NCBI GenBank assembly: GCA_963971535.1
Contig: OZ020591.1
Span: 18,338,823-18,402,822 of the forward strand
Reading direction: 5' to 3'
Length of the DNA stretch: 64,000 nucleotides
Source: Notolepis coatsorum
Taxonomy: Eukaryota; Chordata; Actinopteri; Aulopiformes; Paralepididae
The notes below the pieces were generated by a model. The model worked only from the letters and a program-made list of their open reading frames with translations, did not search any database and was not told where the DNA came from. The position numbers and the translations under genes were made by a program. This document shows, piece after piece, positions 32,939 through 43,945 of the stretch (the first letter of the stretch is position 1; each line of letters opens with the position of its first letter).

Positions 32939-33659
32939 ATGAGAGTGCTGTGGGAAATGTCTGCAGAGGGATGTGGATTCTGCACCCAGAACGGAGGAGT
33001 CATAGCGTCATTCTACAAGGGTGGAAATGTGGCATGCAAGGTTGTTCGCCATGACTGTAATTCCCTTATGATTGGGATGAAGTCGATCGTATTATAACTT
33101 TGTCTCAGTCCAGAAGGAATCAAAGTGGCTGATGTAGCCATATCCACAAGCTGAGCAAACATTTTGCAGCCATCTATCAGCACTGTAGATACGGTTAAAA
33201 GACTCAGAGGGGTGGGAATTAGACCAGAAAGAATGCAAACCTTGCCAAGATTTACAATTGTTGCTACTCGGTGTAAGTGCCTCTGTGTTCCAGTTTTTGG
33301 TATCTACCTAACCTCGTTCCCAGCTTTATCTCGAGAGTATCTACCTAAATGCTGCTAGTTTAATGGCGGAACTAATGGTTTAAGCCCACAGTGTCCGGGG
33401 ACGTTTTATGCCGACGCACGCGCGTCAAAATCTCCGTGGATTTAAGACATCGTTTCACTTCTTCTTGTAAAGAGATAGTTTCAGTCACAGTCTTCTTGTA
33501 AAGAGATAGCTTCAGTCACAGTCTTCTTGTAAAGAGTTCATAACGTCAAGAAGACGATCCAGTCTCCATAATTTCCTCTCTTATTGCATGCAGCAGCAGT
33601 AAGGTAGGTGTTGGTGTTGTGGTTGTTAGCTATGTGTAGGCCCAAGCCATGTAGCTAAA
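32939..33659. other. No gene recognised; small tandem repeat inside
   Basis: At about 33452-33540 the unit TCTTCTTGTAAAGAGATAG plus TTTCAGTCACAG occurs about three times (31-bp period). The rest looks unique. Confidence 0.55.
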
Positions 33660-33667
33660 GTGCTAAC

Positions 33668-33881
33668 TAAGATAAGATAAGATAAGATAAGATATTCCTT
33701 TATTGATCCCCTTGGGGAAATTCAGGCATCATAGCAGCATGGGGGGGGGGGGGGTACAGGTAGTAAAACAACACAGTATACAGGTAGTAAAAAACAACAC
33801 AGGCAGTGTAAACAATTTGATCAATATGGTCAATATAATTTACTATCTGTCTAGCTGAGGAATATTCACATTATTCACAGT
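33668..33881 (-). mobile_element. LINE 3' tail with GATAA repeat
   Basis: Minus-oriented retroposon end (TTTATTGATCCCCTTGGGGA beside a GATAA repeat at 33670-33693), a form frequent in fish. Its left flank AGTGCTAACTA (33659-33669) and the right flank AGTGAACTA (33882-33890) look like a damaged target duplication that overlaps the border of hAT 4. Confidence 0.6.
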
Positions 33882-33962
33882 AGTGAACTAGTGATGGCGA
33901 GATGAAGCTTCATGAAGCATTGAGGCTTTCCATCCAATAGTACCACACATGTGTTGAAGCTT

Positions 33963-34196
33963 GATTTATTGATTGATTGAAAAGTTTATTAACAGATTGC
34001 AGAATGGGTACAGTACAGCTCAATACATACAATTGTTAAGAGGATGCAGACCTGAGAAAGACTTTCGTCTTGTTTCCATCAGGGTCCTCCATTTTCAATT
34101 CATCATATGACACACACGACATACAGATAGACAGTACTGCTACATCTATACATTTATGACATACCAGATTTTCAAATACAGTACTGTTTGATGTAC
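33963..34196 (-). mobile_element. LINE family A tail (minus) inside hAT 4
   Basis: ATTG repeat, then GAAAAGTTTATTAACAGATT and the conserved 3' UTR to CAGTACTGTTTG. Only about 230 bp of the 3' end. Confidence 0.85.
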
Positions 34197-34569
34197 TTCA
34201 TGGTGTATTTGCTCTACTGTGCCATCAAGTGGACAATACATGTAGAACAGGCAGATTGATGATGATGCCAATAAACAAATAATAATGTGTCTGTTTTTCT
34301 AACAGAATGATGGCAGGGACAGAGGAGAAAGTGCTTGTGTTACTACAACATTCTATAATTTAATATAGTGTGTTTTTCTAACAGAATGATGGCAGGGACA
34401 AGTGCTTGCTTCATTCATTTTTATTCAGAAAAAGCAACTCAAAATCGACATGCCATCCTGCATTTGGATCATACAGATGTGATCAGATTAGGCACAGCAA
34501 GTTAGACATTACAGCAAGTTTATATGTAACAGAGATGATATGGTCACCTTTTTTGCATTGTGTTTAACT

Positions 34570-34665
34570 TTCTTCGATGCCCCGAGGGAGTTTAGAACCC
34601 AGGTCTGCCGTGACACGGGCGACAGGTGACAGCACAGACCGCTACACCAAGGTGAATTCACTCTT
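34570..34665 (-). mobile_element. tRNA-like SINE head
   Basis: Minus strand: TTGGTGTAGCGGTCTGTGCT as an A box and CTGGGTTCTAAACTCCC as a diverged B box. The spacer is longer than a tRNA allows, so this is a SINE head and not a tRNA gene. Confidence 0.5.
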
Positions 34666-35156
34666 CATGACGTGTAAAGTGTGTCTTTTTAAGTGGAGTT
34701 TAACTCGCAGTACCGCTACTCACCAGTCACTTCACAACGCTTGAAGTCCATCGTGACTGACAGTGCCTCGAGCTACCATCTGTTATATATATGTTGGGAT
34801 TATTAGGATACACATTTATTTGTCTTTCCCAGTACTCCACGGGATTCTCCAACGCAAAGAAACTCGTAATGAATTTCTATGTCGACACTTGTGTTTCGCA
34901 CCAACCCCGAAGCCATTTCCTGAATCAGTGACTCGGAACGAGGCTTCGGACGTCATCAGTACGTCACCTGATACGCGCCTCGATACAGGCTCCACATAAA
35001 AAAAACTGAATGACCCGACACAAGCTCCGAAGCCTCGCTTCAAACGTCACATCACTAGTGCTAACTAAATGTTTGCTAAGTGAGTTATTATTGCAGAAGG
35101 ACTTACTGTGTTTTGTAGGTTAAGTTAATTTGTTTAACAATATTGCAAAAGACATG

Positions 35157-35646
35157 TATAGTGGCCGACTGTCATTCCTCTGTGTGCTGATAGTCGTCCA
35201 CGATGCACCCGCTTTTGCCTTTTTTACACTGTACCAAAGTTGTTGATGTTAAATGAGTTGAATGTCCACAGTTGCTTCTCTTACGGTGTACAGGGTTTAT
35301 TGTTGTCCAAATGAAAGTGATAATGAATTAAAGGTTTGACAGAACAGTTGTCAGTTGCTCCGTGCTCGTTCCAACAGTATAACAGTGTTTGAAAGTAAGT
35401 CCTCAGCAGGTGCATGAGATTACGTTGATCACCTTGGCCATTTATAGTTATTGGGCTGCAATGGGTGGTGAGCCCTCTAGTGGCCAAACAGTCTAAAGGT
35501 TCTAATGTATACATATAATACAATATATGGTTCAGTGCATGGTTCTAATATATATATAATGTAATATATATACACAATAATAATATATTATATATATAAT
35601 AATAATAACAATATATAAATCCACCAAGTCGGTTTCTGCCTCTACA
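35157..35646 (-). repeat. 3' LTR of the rrp15-bearing element
   Basis: 490 bp, minus-strand start TGTAGAGGCAGAAACC. Same length as the 5' LTR after removal of the LINE. Confidence 0.88.
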
Positions 35647-36219
35647 CACCGGCCCCTTAATTGTGTACTAAAACACAATTATAAAACTATATATGCATCA
35701 AAGAGGCAAAGAAGCAGACATAACCTACAGTCAATGCTAATGTCCTCCATAATAATAAACAATATGAAATCACAATTCTACACAAAGAAACTTGACTGGG
35801 GCTGTGGTTTCCGCTTGTTGTCCCTGAGCATGGGAAGAACAAATTAATTAGTAATTCAAATAACAGTCAAGGAAACTCAATGATAATATTCAAAGTGTTT
35901 TTTGTTTTTGTTTTAACAAACAGAGCCATATAGCTCTGATAGGCTTATAGCCAATGTATATTCAAAGTTCAACAGAGCCCTATGGCTCTGATAGGCATAC
36001 AGCCAATGTCCACTGGTTGTGAGACTCCATCGGGGTCGTCAGGACTTTCTGCGGTAAGTCGGTCGGTAGGTTTCAGCCATTCTTCCCTGCAGGTTTCCCT
36101 TACGCCGTCGTCTCTTGTAGTTTCTCCTTTTGGAAACTGGCATATACAAAAGTGTTTGGTCATCACCGGCCCCGGTAACACCATGGGCTTCCATGGGCTT
36201 CACTTGATAAGCTTGTGTC

Positions 36220-36570
36220 TTCACAGCGTTGAACAGCTGCACCACCCCCCTGGTAGCAATGCTCTGTAGATTTCGTTCCACCTCTCTGTCTTTGACCAGG
36301 TCAGGTTTGTCCCTACACATCATCTCCCAGGTCCGCTTCTTGTCAACCTGTTTCTTTCTCTCCAGCTGCTCCGGTTTCTCCTTCCCCTTCAGCTTGTCCA
36401 GCTGTTTGTTCTTCAGAAGCATGGAGGGTGTACTCTCTGGGGTCTTCTTTTCCAGGATCTTAACCATGGCTTCCGCCCATCCAGCATTTTGGTTCCCCTC
36501 CTCTCCTTCCTCTCCTCCGTCTTCATCCTCTGCCTTTGCCCCATCATCATCAGCTTCCTTGTCTTCTCCA
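36220..36570 (-). pseudogene. rrp15: rrp15-like captured host sequence
   Basis: Rrp15 is a nucleolar protein of large-subunit rRNA maturation. The minus-strand frame reads NAGWAEAMVKILEKKTPES, then KRTWEMMCRDKPDLVKDREV and ERNLQSIATRGVVQLFNAV, preceded by a D/E-rich stretch. This is collinear with vertebrate RRP15 (from memory: NMGWADAMAKVLNKKTPES..., WEMMCRVKPDVV..., ERNLQRIATRGVVQLFNAV). No introns interrupt it, so it derives from an mRNA. After FNAV the similarity to RRP15 ends. It lies between the two LTRs. Confidence 0.85.
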
Positions 36571-36779
36571 TCATCTGATGCTAGGTTGCTGCTTCCGCTT
36601 GTTGGGTGTAGAGTAGATCAGTGTGAGACTGAGGGGCTTGGGTATGAGAGGTTGTTGGCATTACATGCCGGCTTTGACCAGCGGGGGCAGCACATCCTGT
36701 CTTATGGCTTGTAGCAGTATGGCTTGGCCACTGGTCCACCTCTTCTTCCTCTTCTTTATCACTGTCCTCCTCCTCGTCT

Positions 36780-37195
36780 TCATCACCGTTCTCCTCTCCT
36801 TCATCACTCTTGTCCTCCTCTCCTCCATCATCATCATCGACGTCATCAACGCCGGTTCCATCACCACTATCATCATCGACGTCGTCGACATCATCAACGC
36901 CGTCAACATCGACGTCGTCGTCCTCCTCACCACCATCATCATCGACGTCATCAACGCCGGTTCCAACGCCACTATCATCATCGACGTCGTCGACATCATC
37001 AACGCCGTCAACATCGTCGTCGTCGTCCTCCTCACCACCATCATCATCGACGTCATCAACGCCGGTTCCAACGCCACTATCATCATCGACGTCATCGACA
37101 TCATCAACGCCGTCAACATCGACGTCCTCCTCATCACCATCATCATCGACGCCGTCAACATCGACGCCGTCAACATCGACGCCGTCAACTGGTTC
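36780..37195 (-). repeat. GAC/GTC-rich acidic coding repeat
   Basis: Minus strand encodes repeated VDDVDDDSGVGTGVDD units (period about 120 bp, three copies, plus shorter VDGVDVDG copies). It lies inside the LTR element between the gag-like part and the rrp15-like part. Long His- or Ile-rich frames on the other strand are shadows of it. Confidence 0.8.
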
Positions 37196-37627
37196 ATTCT
37201 GATGAAGTGTCTGAGGAACAATCCACTCCTTGGAGGGAATATGAGGCGCGATCGAATAGTCACCCTCATCTTCATCCTCGCTGCCCTCTTCTTCATCGCT
37301 GACCTCATCTCCTTCATCACTGTCCTCTTCTTCACTGCTGTCCTCTCCTCTGGACTCTGGACTCTGTATTTTGTGCTCGCACTCCTTGGAGCTGAAATCA
37401 AGACAGTGATTAGTAAAAACATTATCATTGGCCGGTACAATGTTGCGCCTCTCAGCCAAGACTCCCATCGATGATGCCCGCCTGGCCGCTTGCTTGGCTG
37501 CTCGCTCAGCTGCGCGCCGGGCTGCGTGTTCGGCTGAGAGCTTTTCTTCTTCCATTTTCCTATCACTTTGTTGTTTCTTTATCCTGATTTCCAACTCGTG
37601 TCTCAAGTGTTTAAGGTTTACATTGGC

Positions 37628-38117
37628 GGGCGGCTAGGTGGTGTAGTGGTCTAAGGCACTCGCCACCAGTGTGGAGACGCTAGGATTCGCGTGTTCGAAT
37701 CCAGCTCTCCACATTGTTTTTCAGTTTGGCTGGTCGTCCGCAGTAATACACATTGGCCGTATTACGGGGAGGGAAAAACTGAAGGGTGGGGATCGAACGT
37801 TGTGAACAAGCGACTCCTACAAGTCGGTTGGTGCGCCTGCGCAGTAGAATCAGGAAGTGTCGGGGGCAGCGTGAGCCTCCCACGCGTTACTCCTCGACAC
37901 TAAGAGATCGAGCTGCGCAGGTGAAAAGATGCGACTGCTGTTACCTCAAGTACCGGAGGGGACTTGTGCTATGTATGACTTAGTCCTCACTGCAGCCGGC
38001 TTGTGGGAGGCAAGAAACAGCGTTCGTGACAGGGGAGGGTTGAATTGGATGATACGAAATTGGGATGGGAGAAAATATAGAAAATGGGAGAAAAAGTGGA
38101 TCAAAAAAAAAAAAAAA
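37628..38117 (+). mobile_element. tRNA-derived SINE with poly-A tail
   Basis: Head with GGTGGTGTAGTGGTCTAAGG (A box) and GTGTTCGAATCCAGC (B box, 37689-37704), 490-bp body, and a 17-base A tail. A perfect 15-bp duplication AAGGTTTACATTGGC lies at 37613-37627 and 38118-38132. The last part (TTGGGATGGGAGAAAAT) is shared with the SINE at 61745-62244, so both belong to one family. Confidence 0.92.
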
Positions 38118-38132
38118 AAGGTTTACATTGGC

Positions 38133-38603
38133 AAGGACAGTTTCATATTTCCAATTATTTTGTTGTTTCTGAAGCAAGTTTACAGTGGAAATGCGTATAA
38201 ACAAGCATTCATTTTCGTCTTCAGCCTGTCTTAGCCTAGAGCGTATCCATAAGATTTCCTTTTCATCTTCAGCCTCGCTGCCCTCTTCTTCCTCACCACT
38301 TGATAGTGCCTTTAATGTAGCATCTGCAGCGTCAATGACAGTTTTCATCTCATGCTCCTCTTGCAAGATATTTAATGCTGCTTGCCTGTTTTCAAATTCA
38401 TGATTTATTGATGCTTGGTCATGCTTCAAATCCCTTTGTTGTTTTTCAAGGTCATTTATTTTCTTTAAATGGGCAAGACGTGCCATCATGGCAGCTTTTT
38501 CAGCTTGAGTCCTTTTAAGCATAAATGAGGCTGTTGAGCTCACACTACTTCTATGACTGCTTGGCTGGCGAGGCACATACTTTCCCATCTTGGCTTCAGA
38601 CAT
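38133..38603 (-). CDS. Gag-like coiled-coil start of the LTR element
   Basis: Minus-strand frame from ATG at 38603: MSEAKMGKYVPRQPSSHRSS, then a long K/E/Q-rich coiled coil (RLAHLKKINDLEKQQRDLKH) and an acidic stretch. Serine-rich start plus coiled coil resembles the amino end of BEL/Pao gag proteins, but no capsid domain is recognised. A SINE (37628-38117) lies within the same coding region, which continues at about 37612. Confidence 0.5.
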
Positions 38604-39409
38604 TGTTACTGTATTTTTTTTTACAAATATCGTTTGTAGTTTTAAACGTTACAATCACATGGCGACGTGGTGTGACGTCAGAGCCTTCAAAGTGGGTTTA
38701 TGTGCCAACGTTATCCCGTTTCCACACGTCCAGAGTAACATTAATTGCAATGGTTCCACTTATTCTCTGTTGCATATTCCACTGCTGTATCAGAATTAAA
38801 TCAGTCCATTGCACCATTTAGTTTCCACACGTCCAGACTTTATTAATTGCGATGGTTCTACTTAATTCTAATACGGCACATAGTCCGTTCTAATCCATTC
38901 CACAGTATCGCAATTCAATTAGTCTGACGCCGTCTAGTTTTTCCACACGTCGAGTGCGCGACTGACAACATTAATTGCAATGGTTCCAAATATTACGACG
39001 TCCAATACGTTTTATAATCCACAGCATCACAATTAATCAATTTGTCAGTCTGACGTTATTATACTCAACAGCGTTCGCACGGAAGCGCAACAATGTAGCA
39101 AAGTCCAGAGTCACGTTTCATTCATAAATACAGCAGCGTCCAAACAATTCCACTTCACGGCAGGCCATTACAGCTCTTCACAGTCTTTCAAATCCTTTAT
39201 CCAGGTCTTCATCAACAGAGGTGTATTTCATAAATCTTCTTACCTCTGGTTTCCTTTTGTGAGGGAGCTCGTCCAACTTTATACTCACATAGCACGTCCT
39301 TCTTTCACAAGGATATTTTTCCTCTTTTTAACTCTCGTCCTTCTGTCGTGAGGGTATTTTCAAACTTTGTACTCCCACGTCCTTCTTTCAGGAGGAGACT
39401 TTCAAACTT
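38604..39409. other. Leader region of the LTR element
   Basis: Between the 5' LTR and the gag-like start. It holds three imperfect copies (about 38710-39060) of a 110-130 bp unit with TTCCACACGTC and ATTAATTGCAATGGTTCC, and three copies of GAAAGAAGGACGTG-like sequence near 39290-39400. No coding content. Confidence 0.5.
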
Positions 39410-40669
39410 TATAGTGGCCGACTGTCATTCCTCTGTGTGCTGATAGTCGTCCACGATGCACCCGCTTTTGCCTTTTTTACACTGTACCAAAGTTGTTGAT
39501 GTTAAATGAGTTGAATGTCAACAGTTGCTTCTCTTACGGTGTACAGGGTTTATTGTTGTCCAAATGAAAGTGATAATGAATTAAAGGTTTGACAGAACAG
39601 TTGTCAGTTGCTCCGTGCTCGTTCCAACAGATTGATTGATTGATTGAAAAGTTTATTAACAGATTGCAGAATGGGTACAGTACAGTACATCTCAATACAT
39701 ACAATTGTTAAGGGGATGCAGACCAGAGAAAGACTTTCGTCTTGTTTCCACCAGGGTCCCCCATTTTCAATTCATCATAACATATATGACATACATGACA
39801 TACAGATAGACAGTACTGCTACATCTATACATTTATGACATATCAGATTTGCAAATACAGTACTGTTTGTGATACAAAAGTGTCCAGAAAAGGAGTGTAT
39901 ATACATTTGGCGTAGAAACTGTACATTGGAGGAGGTTGGTGGGGTGGGGTTGGGTGGGTTGGGTGAGGGCTGTACATTGGAGGTGGGGGGGGGGGGGGGG
40001 GGGTTGGGTAGGGGACACATACACATTTTACACTGTACATTGGAATGTTGACAAAGCCTTACTTGGTCATTTACTGTACAACTAGGTTAGGACATTTGTA
40101 GGGGCCAGTTTCGAATTGCAGTCTCACGTAGGTGTTTTTTGAGAGTGTTTTTGAAGGTGGGTAGTGATTCACATTCCTTTACAGCTTTAGGCAGGGCGTT
40201 CCACATTGATGTGGCATAATTGCGAAACGTGTTTAGTCCCTTGTTTGAGCCGAATCTGGGTTTTACATGATTTGTGGAGCTCCCTCTGGTGTTGTGATCG
40301 TGGTATTCACTGACCTTTGGGAAGTATTTTGACATGTACATGGGTACCTTGGTCGCGTAGTGTATCTTGTAGACCAGGCCCATTGCAAGTTGCTGTACAG
40401 TATAACAGTGTTTGAAAGTAAGTCCTCAGCAGGTGCATGAGATTACGTTGATCACCTTGGCCATTTATAGTTATTGGGCTGCAATGGGTGGTGAGCCCTC
40501 TAGTGGCCAAACAGTCTAAAGGTTCTAATGTATACATATAATACAATATATGGTTCAGTGCATGGTTCTAATATATATATAATGTAATATATATACACAA
40601 TAATAATATATTATATATATAATAATAATAACAATATATAAATCCACCAAGTCGGTTTCTGCCTCTACA
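39410..40669 (-). repeat. 5' LTR of the rrp15-bearing element, split by a LINE
   Basis: Two parts, 39410-39630 and 40401-40669, together 490 bp, separated by LINE family A (39631-40396) with a short ACAG at both sides. Confidence 0.88.
39631..40396 (-). mobile_element. LINE family A, 3' fragment (copy 5) in an LTR
   Basis: Minus orientation: ATTG tail at 39631, then the G-rich (complement of poly-C) 3' UTR and the open carboxy-terminal coding part ([20 protein letters not shown]). It splits the 5' LTR of the rrp15-bearing element, so it is younger than that element. Confidence 0.9.
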
Positions 40670-40979
40670 AAGACACAAGTAGAAATAAGATGGATCTATG
40701 TTGTTATTGTTTGATCTGTGATTTATTGTATTTCAATGTATGTGTTTCACAGTTCTCACCGTCCGGATTTGAAAGAAATCCCACCAGTACTATAAAGAAC
40801 GTGTTGCTGTCATCAGTGCATAAGAGGGAATTACACTAGGACTGCATAGTCTTCGGTGAGTTTGATGTACCCATATGTCTCGCGATGGTCTGTTGATTGT
40901 CTGCATCTGACGTCATTTACTCCCACATGCACAATGACTGCATGTGCAGACGGATAGCGCTCCACAATAGTTGGAATAT
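40670..40979. other. Nothing recognised
   Basis: Flank of the LTR element up to the L2-like LINE; no repeat or gene seen. Confidence 0.5.
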
Positions 40980-41308
40980 GTTTAATTATATCAAGGACCT
41001 GGTAAAACTATTATTAGCATGCCTTGATGATGTTAAGGCATGGCTGGCATCAAATAGTCTATGTCTCAATGACAGTAAAACAGAGGTCATGGTGTTTGGT
41101 CCCAGCAATGGGCATGTGTCTCCTCCCGATGACTTGGGCCCCCTTGGGCTTTTTGTGAAGCCAACTGTCACCAACCTAGGGGTGAAGTTTGATTGTGACC
41201 TAAAATTGGACAAGCAGATCAACGCTGTGGTCGGAAAGAGTTTTTTTCCAACTCAGGAGGCTGTCCAAGGACCGGTCAAACCTTTTTTATCCTGTTCTGT
41301 TTTTGAGA
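40980..41308 (+). mobile_element. L2-like LINE, segment 1
   Basis: Encodes LLLACLDDVKAWLASNSLCL, NDSKTEVMVFGPSNGH and TVTNLGVKFDCDLKLDKQIN, the region after the catalytic motif of L2-type reverse transcriptases. It is interrupted after SCSVFE by a LINE family A tail. Confidence 0.8.
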
Positions 41309-41432
41309 CTGATGTAAACTAAACAAACGTCTTTCTCTGGTCTGCATCCCCTTAACAATTGTGTGTATTGAGCCATACTGTATTGTACCCATTCTGCAAT
41401 CTGTTAAATAAAGTTTTCATTCATTCATTCAT
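41309..41432 (+). mobile_element. LINE family A tail (copy 6)
   Basis: About 124 bases of the family 3' end (TCTTTCTCTGGTCTGCATCC) with an ATTC tail, inserted in the L2-like LINE. Confidence 0.85.
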
Positions 41433-41472
41433 CCATGCTTTTATGACCTCTCGCCTTGATTACTGCAATGAA
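41433..41472 (+). mobile_element. L2-like LINE, segment 2
   Basis: Forty bases coding HAFMTSRLDYCNE, the well-known L2 block that should follow segment 1. Confidence 0.75.
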
Positions 41473-43412
41473 TCAAACAGTAATCAGCTCAAACAGTGAA
41501 CTCAAAGCCCACGTGGTTGAACTAAGAATTCAAAGAAACAGACTAAGAAATGACGTAAACACCATGATCAAAACCGCAAAAAGAGATTTCATCAATGACA
41601 AAACTGAGGAAAACAAAAACAAACCATGTGAACTTTGGAAATGACTCAATAATCAACTAGGCTGCAGTAAAAAACTTAAAACCAGATTCTCAAACAAACA
41701 TAAAGACGGACAACACGCTCATCACAGACAAGCTGGATGTAGCCAATTACTTAAACATCTTCTTCACAAACATAGCCACAACACTGGTAAACAAACTACC
41801 CTCCCACTCAGGGCATTATGGGGTAGAACACATAGTAGCATACTACAAAAACCTAGGGGTCCACAAAGACGACTTCAAACTTGAAATGGTAACAACCGAT
41901 GAGGTACTCAAAAAATGTTGCGCCCTCCAACCTAACAAGGCCACTGGCCATGACAACATCCCCTCCAAATTCCTCAGAGACTCAGCAGCCGCCATCACCC
42001 CAGTCATCACACGCATAATAAACCTCTCTATAAAACAGGGACACGTCCCCAAGGACTTCAAAATTGCGAGAGTGACCCCTCTGCACAAAAAGGGCAGCAA
42101 ATTAGACCCAGGCAACTACCGCCCTGTTTCTATTCTTACCTCCATCTCGAAAGTCATGGAGAAAATAGTCTACGAACAGGTCGAAAAGTACCTGGCGGGA
42201 AAAAATCGAATCTACGAATTCCAATCTGGCTTCATAACGTCCCACTCCACTGACACATGCCTCCTATTTGAACGACCACATCAAACGGTACTCTATCCCC
42301 CCCCTCACAGTGAGCTGTGGTGTTCCACAAGGAATCATACTAGGGCCGCTACTGTTCCTAATTTATGCAAATTACATGTCGTCAGCCTGTGACTGCAACT
42401 TGTTCCTGTTTGCGGACGACTCAGCCCTGCTGGTCTCTGACAAGAACAAGTTGCAGGTTGAAAAAACCCTCAGCTCGGAACTAGGCAAAATCTGCATATG
42501 GCTCGCTGATAACAAACTATCATTACACATGGGCAAAGCGGAGTCCATTCTCTTCGGTTCAAATAACAAACTCAGCAAGACCGACGGCTTCTCAGTTACA
42601 GTGGGTGACAATATTGTCACAAGGAAAGAAGAAATCACCTACCTGGGTTCCATCCTAGAGGCAAATCTTTCCTGTGACAAAATGGCATCCAATGTAATAA
42701 AAAAAGTCAACCAACGAACTAGATTCTTGTACCGGATCTTCTCTCTGGTAAACAAGAATACCCTGAAGACTCTGGCAGGAGCACTCATTCAAGGGTACTA
42801 CGACTATGCGTGCACCTCATGGTACCAAAGCACCTCAAAGGCGCTAAAAACAAGATTACAAACATCACAAAACAAACTGGTCAGACTACTACTTGACCTT
42901 ACCCCCAGAACCCACCTCACCCCTGCCCACTTTGACAACCTAGGATGGCTTAGAGTAGACGACAGAGTACAGAAACTTGCAATGGGCCTGGTCTACAAGA
43001 TACACTATACGACTAAGGTACCCATGTACATGTCAAAATACTTCCCAAAGGTCAGTGAATACCACAACCACTACACCAGAGGAAGCTCAACAAATCATGT
43101 TAAACCCAGATTCGGCTCAAACAAGGGACTAAACACGTTTCGCAATTATGCCACATCAATGTGGAACGCCCTACCCAAAGCTGTAAAGGAATGTGAATCC
43201 CTACCCACATTCAAAACCACTCTTAAAGAGCACCTACGGGAGGCTGCAATTCGAAACTGGCCACCGTAAATGCCCAAACCCCCCACCACCTCCTAATAGA
43301 CAAGTCTCCTCCCCACCACATGTATATATTCCCTCCCCGCCGTATGTATATTCCTCCCCCACCCACCCACCCTTTCCAAATGTACAGTCTCCACCCCACC
43401 GTATCTATTTTC
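41473..43412 (+). mobile_element. LINE family A copy 7, most of the RT
   Basis: Starts in the linker before the RT, covers RT fingers (NKATGHDNIPSKFLRDSAAA, NYRPVSILTSISKVMEK), lacks the stretch around motif A (LDLQKAF, present in copy 3 at 27745), and continues with CGVPQGIILGPLLFLIYANY, the FADDSALL catalytic motif and the full carboxy-terminal part in one frame (42268-43269). The 3' UTR lacks the usual tail. It lies inside the L2-like LINE. Confidence 0.88.
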
Positions 43413-43800
43413 CCCTGTGCTGGCTGCCCTCCACTGGCTTCCTGTGTGTTTTAGAATCGATTTTAATGTTTTACTGTTTGCTTTTAAATGTTTGAACGGC
43501 TTGGCACCAGGGTACCTCAGGTCCTCTGACCAGCTCCTCTTGGCCGTTCCAAACTCCAGGCTGAAGCTTAGGGGGGGACCGTGCTTTTGCTGTGGCAGCC
43601 CCAAAGCTCTGGAATGAGCTGCCACTGCATGTTAGGCAGGCCCCCACTCTGCAGGTGTTCAAATCACGCCTCAAGACACACCTATTTGCTCTGGCTTTCG
43701 GTTTTAAACAGTTTTGAGAGACCTGCCTTTTTATGTGACACATTGTACTGTTTTATTGTGTTTAAATGTGCTTTATAAATAAAGTGGATTGGATTGGATT
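43413..43800 (+). mobile_element. L2-like LINE, segment 3 and tail
   Basis: Encodes LAALHWLPVCFRIDFNVLLF, AFKCLNGLAPGYL and, in another frame, AAPKLWNELPLHVRQAPTL-like sequence. It ends TTTATAAATAAAGTGGATT with a GGATT repeat tail. It carries at least one frameshift near 43575. Confidence 0.85.
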
Positions 43801-43819
43801 ACATTACAGTGAAATGCTT

Positions 43820-43945
43820 GGTTCTTTCACTGCCCAGCCCAGTCCAGCCCAACCCAGTCCAACTTATACCAGCCCAACTTTCCCTGCCCAACCCACTCCA
43901 ACCCAGCATATTTCACTGCCCAGTTCAGCCCAACCCAGTCCAGAA
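43820..43945 (+). repeat. CCCAGTCCAGCCCAA tandem repeat
   Basis: Irregular 10-15 bp units of CAGCCCAACCCAGTCCAAC. Confidence 0.7.

Larger units (their letters stand above)
33889..35057. mobile_element. hAT-type DNA transposon 4, with nested LINE
   Basis: Ends TAGTGATGGCGAG and the complement of TAGTGATGTGACG; both subterminal parts carry GAAGCTTC/GAAGCCTC-like motifs. The right 8-bp duplication is GTGCTAAC (35058-35065); the left one survives at 33660-33667, moved away by the GATAA-tailed LINE. It contains a LINE family A tail and a tRNA-like SINE piece. A 36-bp stretch with TTCTAACAGAATGATGGCAG occurs twice (34290, 34375). Confidence 0.75.
35157..40669 (-). mobile_element. LTR retrotransposon carrying an rrp15-like host sequence
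   Basis: Minus-strand LTR element with two 490-bp LTRs (35157-35646; 39410-39630 plus 40401-40669 when the inserted LINE is left out). They differ by about one base by eye, so the insertion is young. A purine-rich AAGGGGCCGG precedes the 3' LTR (35648-35660). AAGACA occurs at both outer sides, a likely target duplication with slightly ambiguous border. The interior has a coiled-coil gag-like start, a very acidic repeat region, and a stretch clearly related to the host gene rrp15. No polymerase parts are seen, so it is non-autonomous; BEL/Pao affinity is a guess from the gag-like part. A SINE and a LINE inserted later. Confidence 0.8.

Noticed and set aside
36623-37474. Long Ile/Val-, His/Arg- and Ser-rich frames on the plus strand
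   Set aside because: Shadows of the GAC/GTC repeat that encodes the acidic tract on the minus strand.
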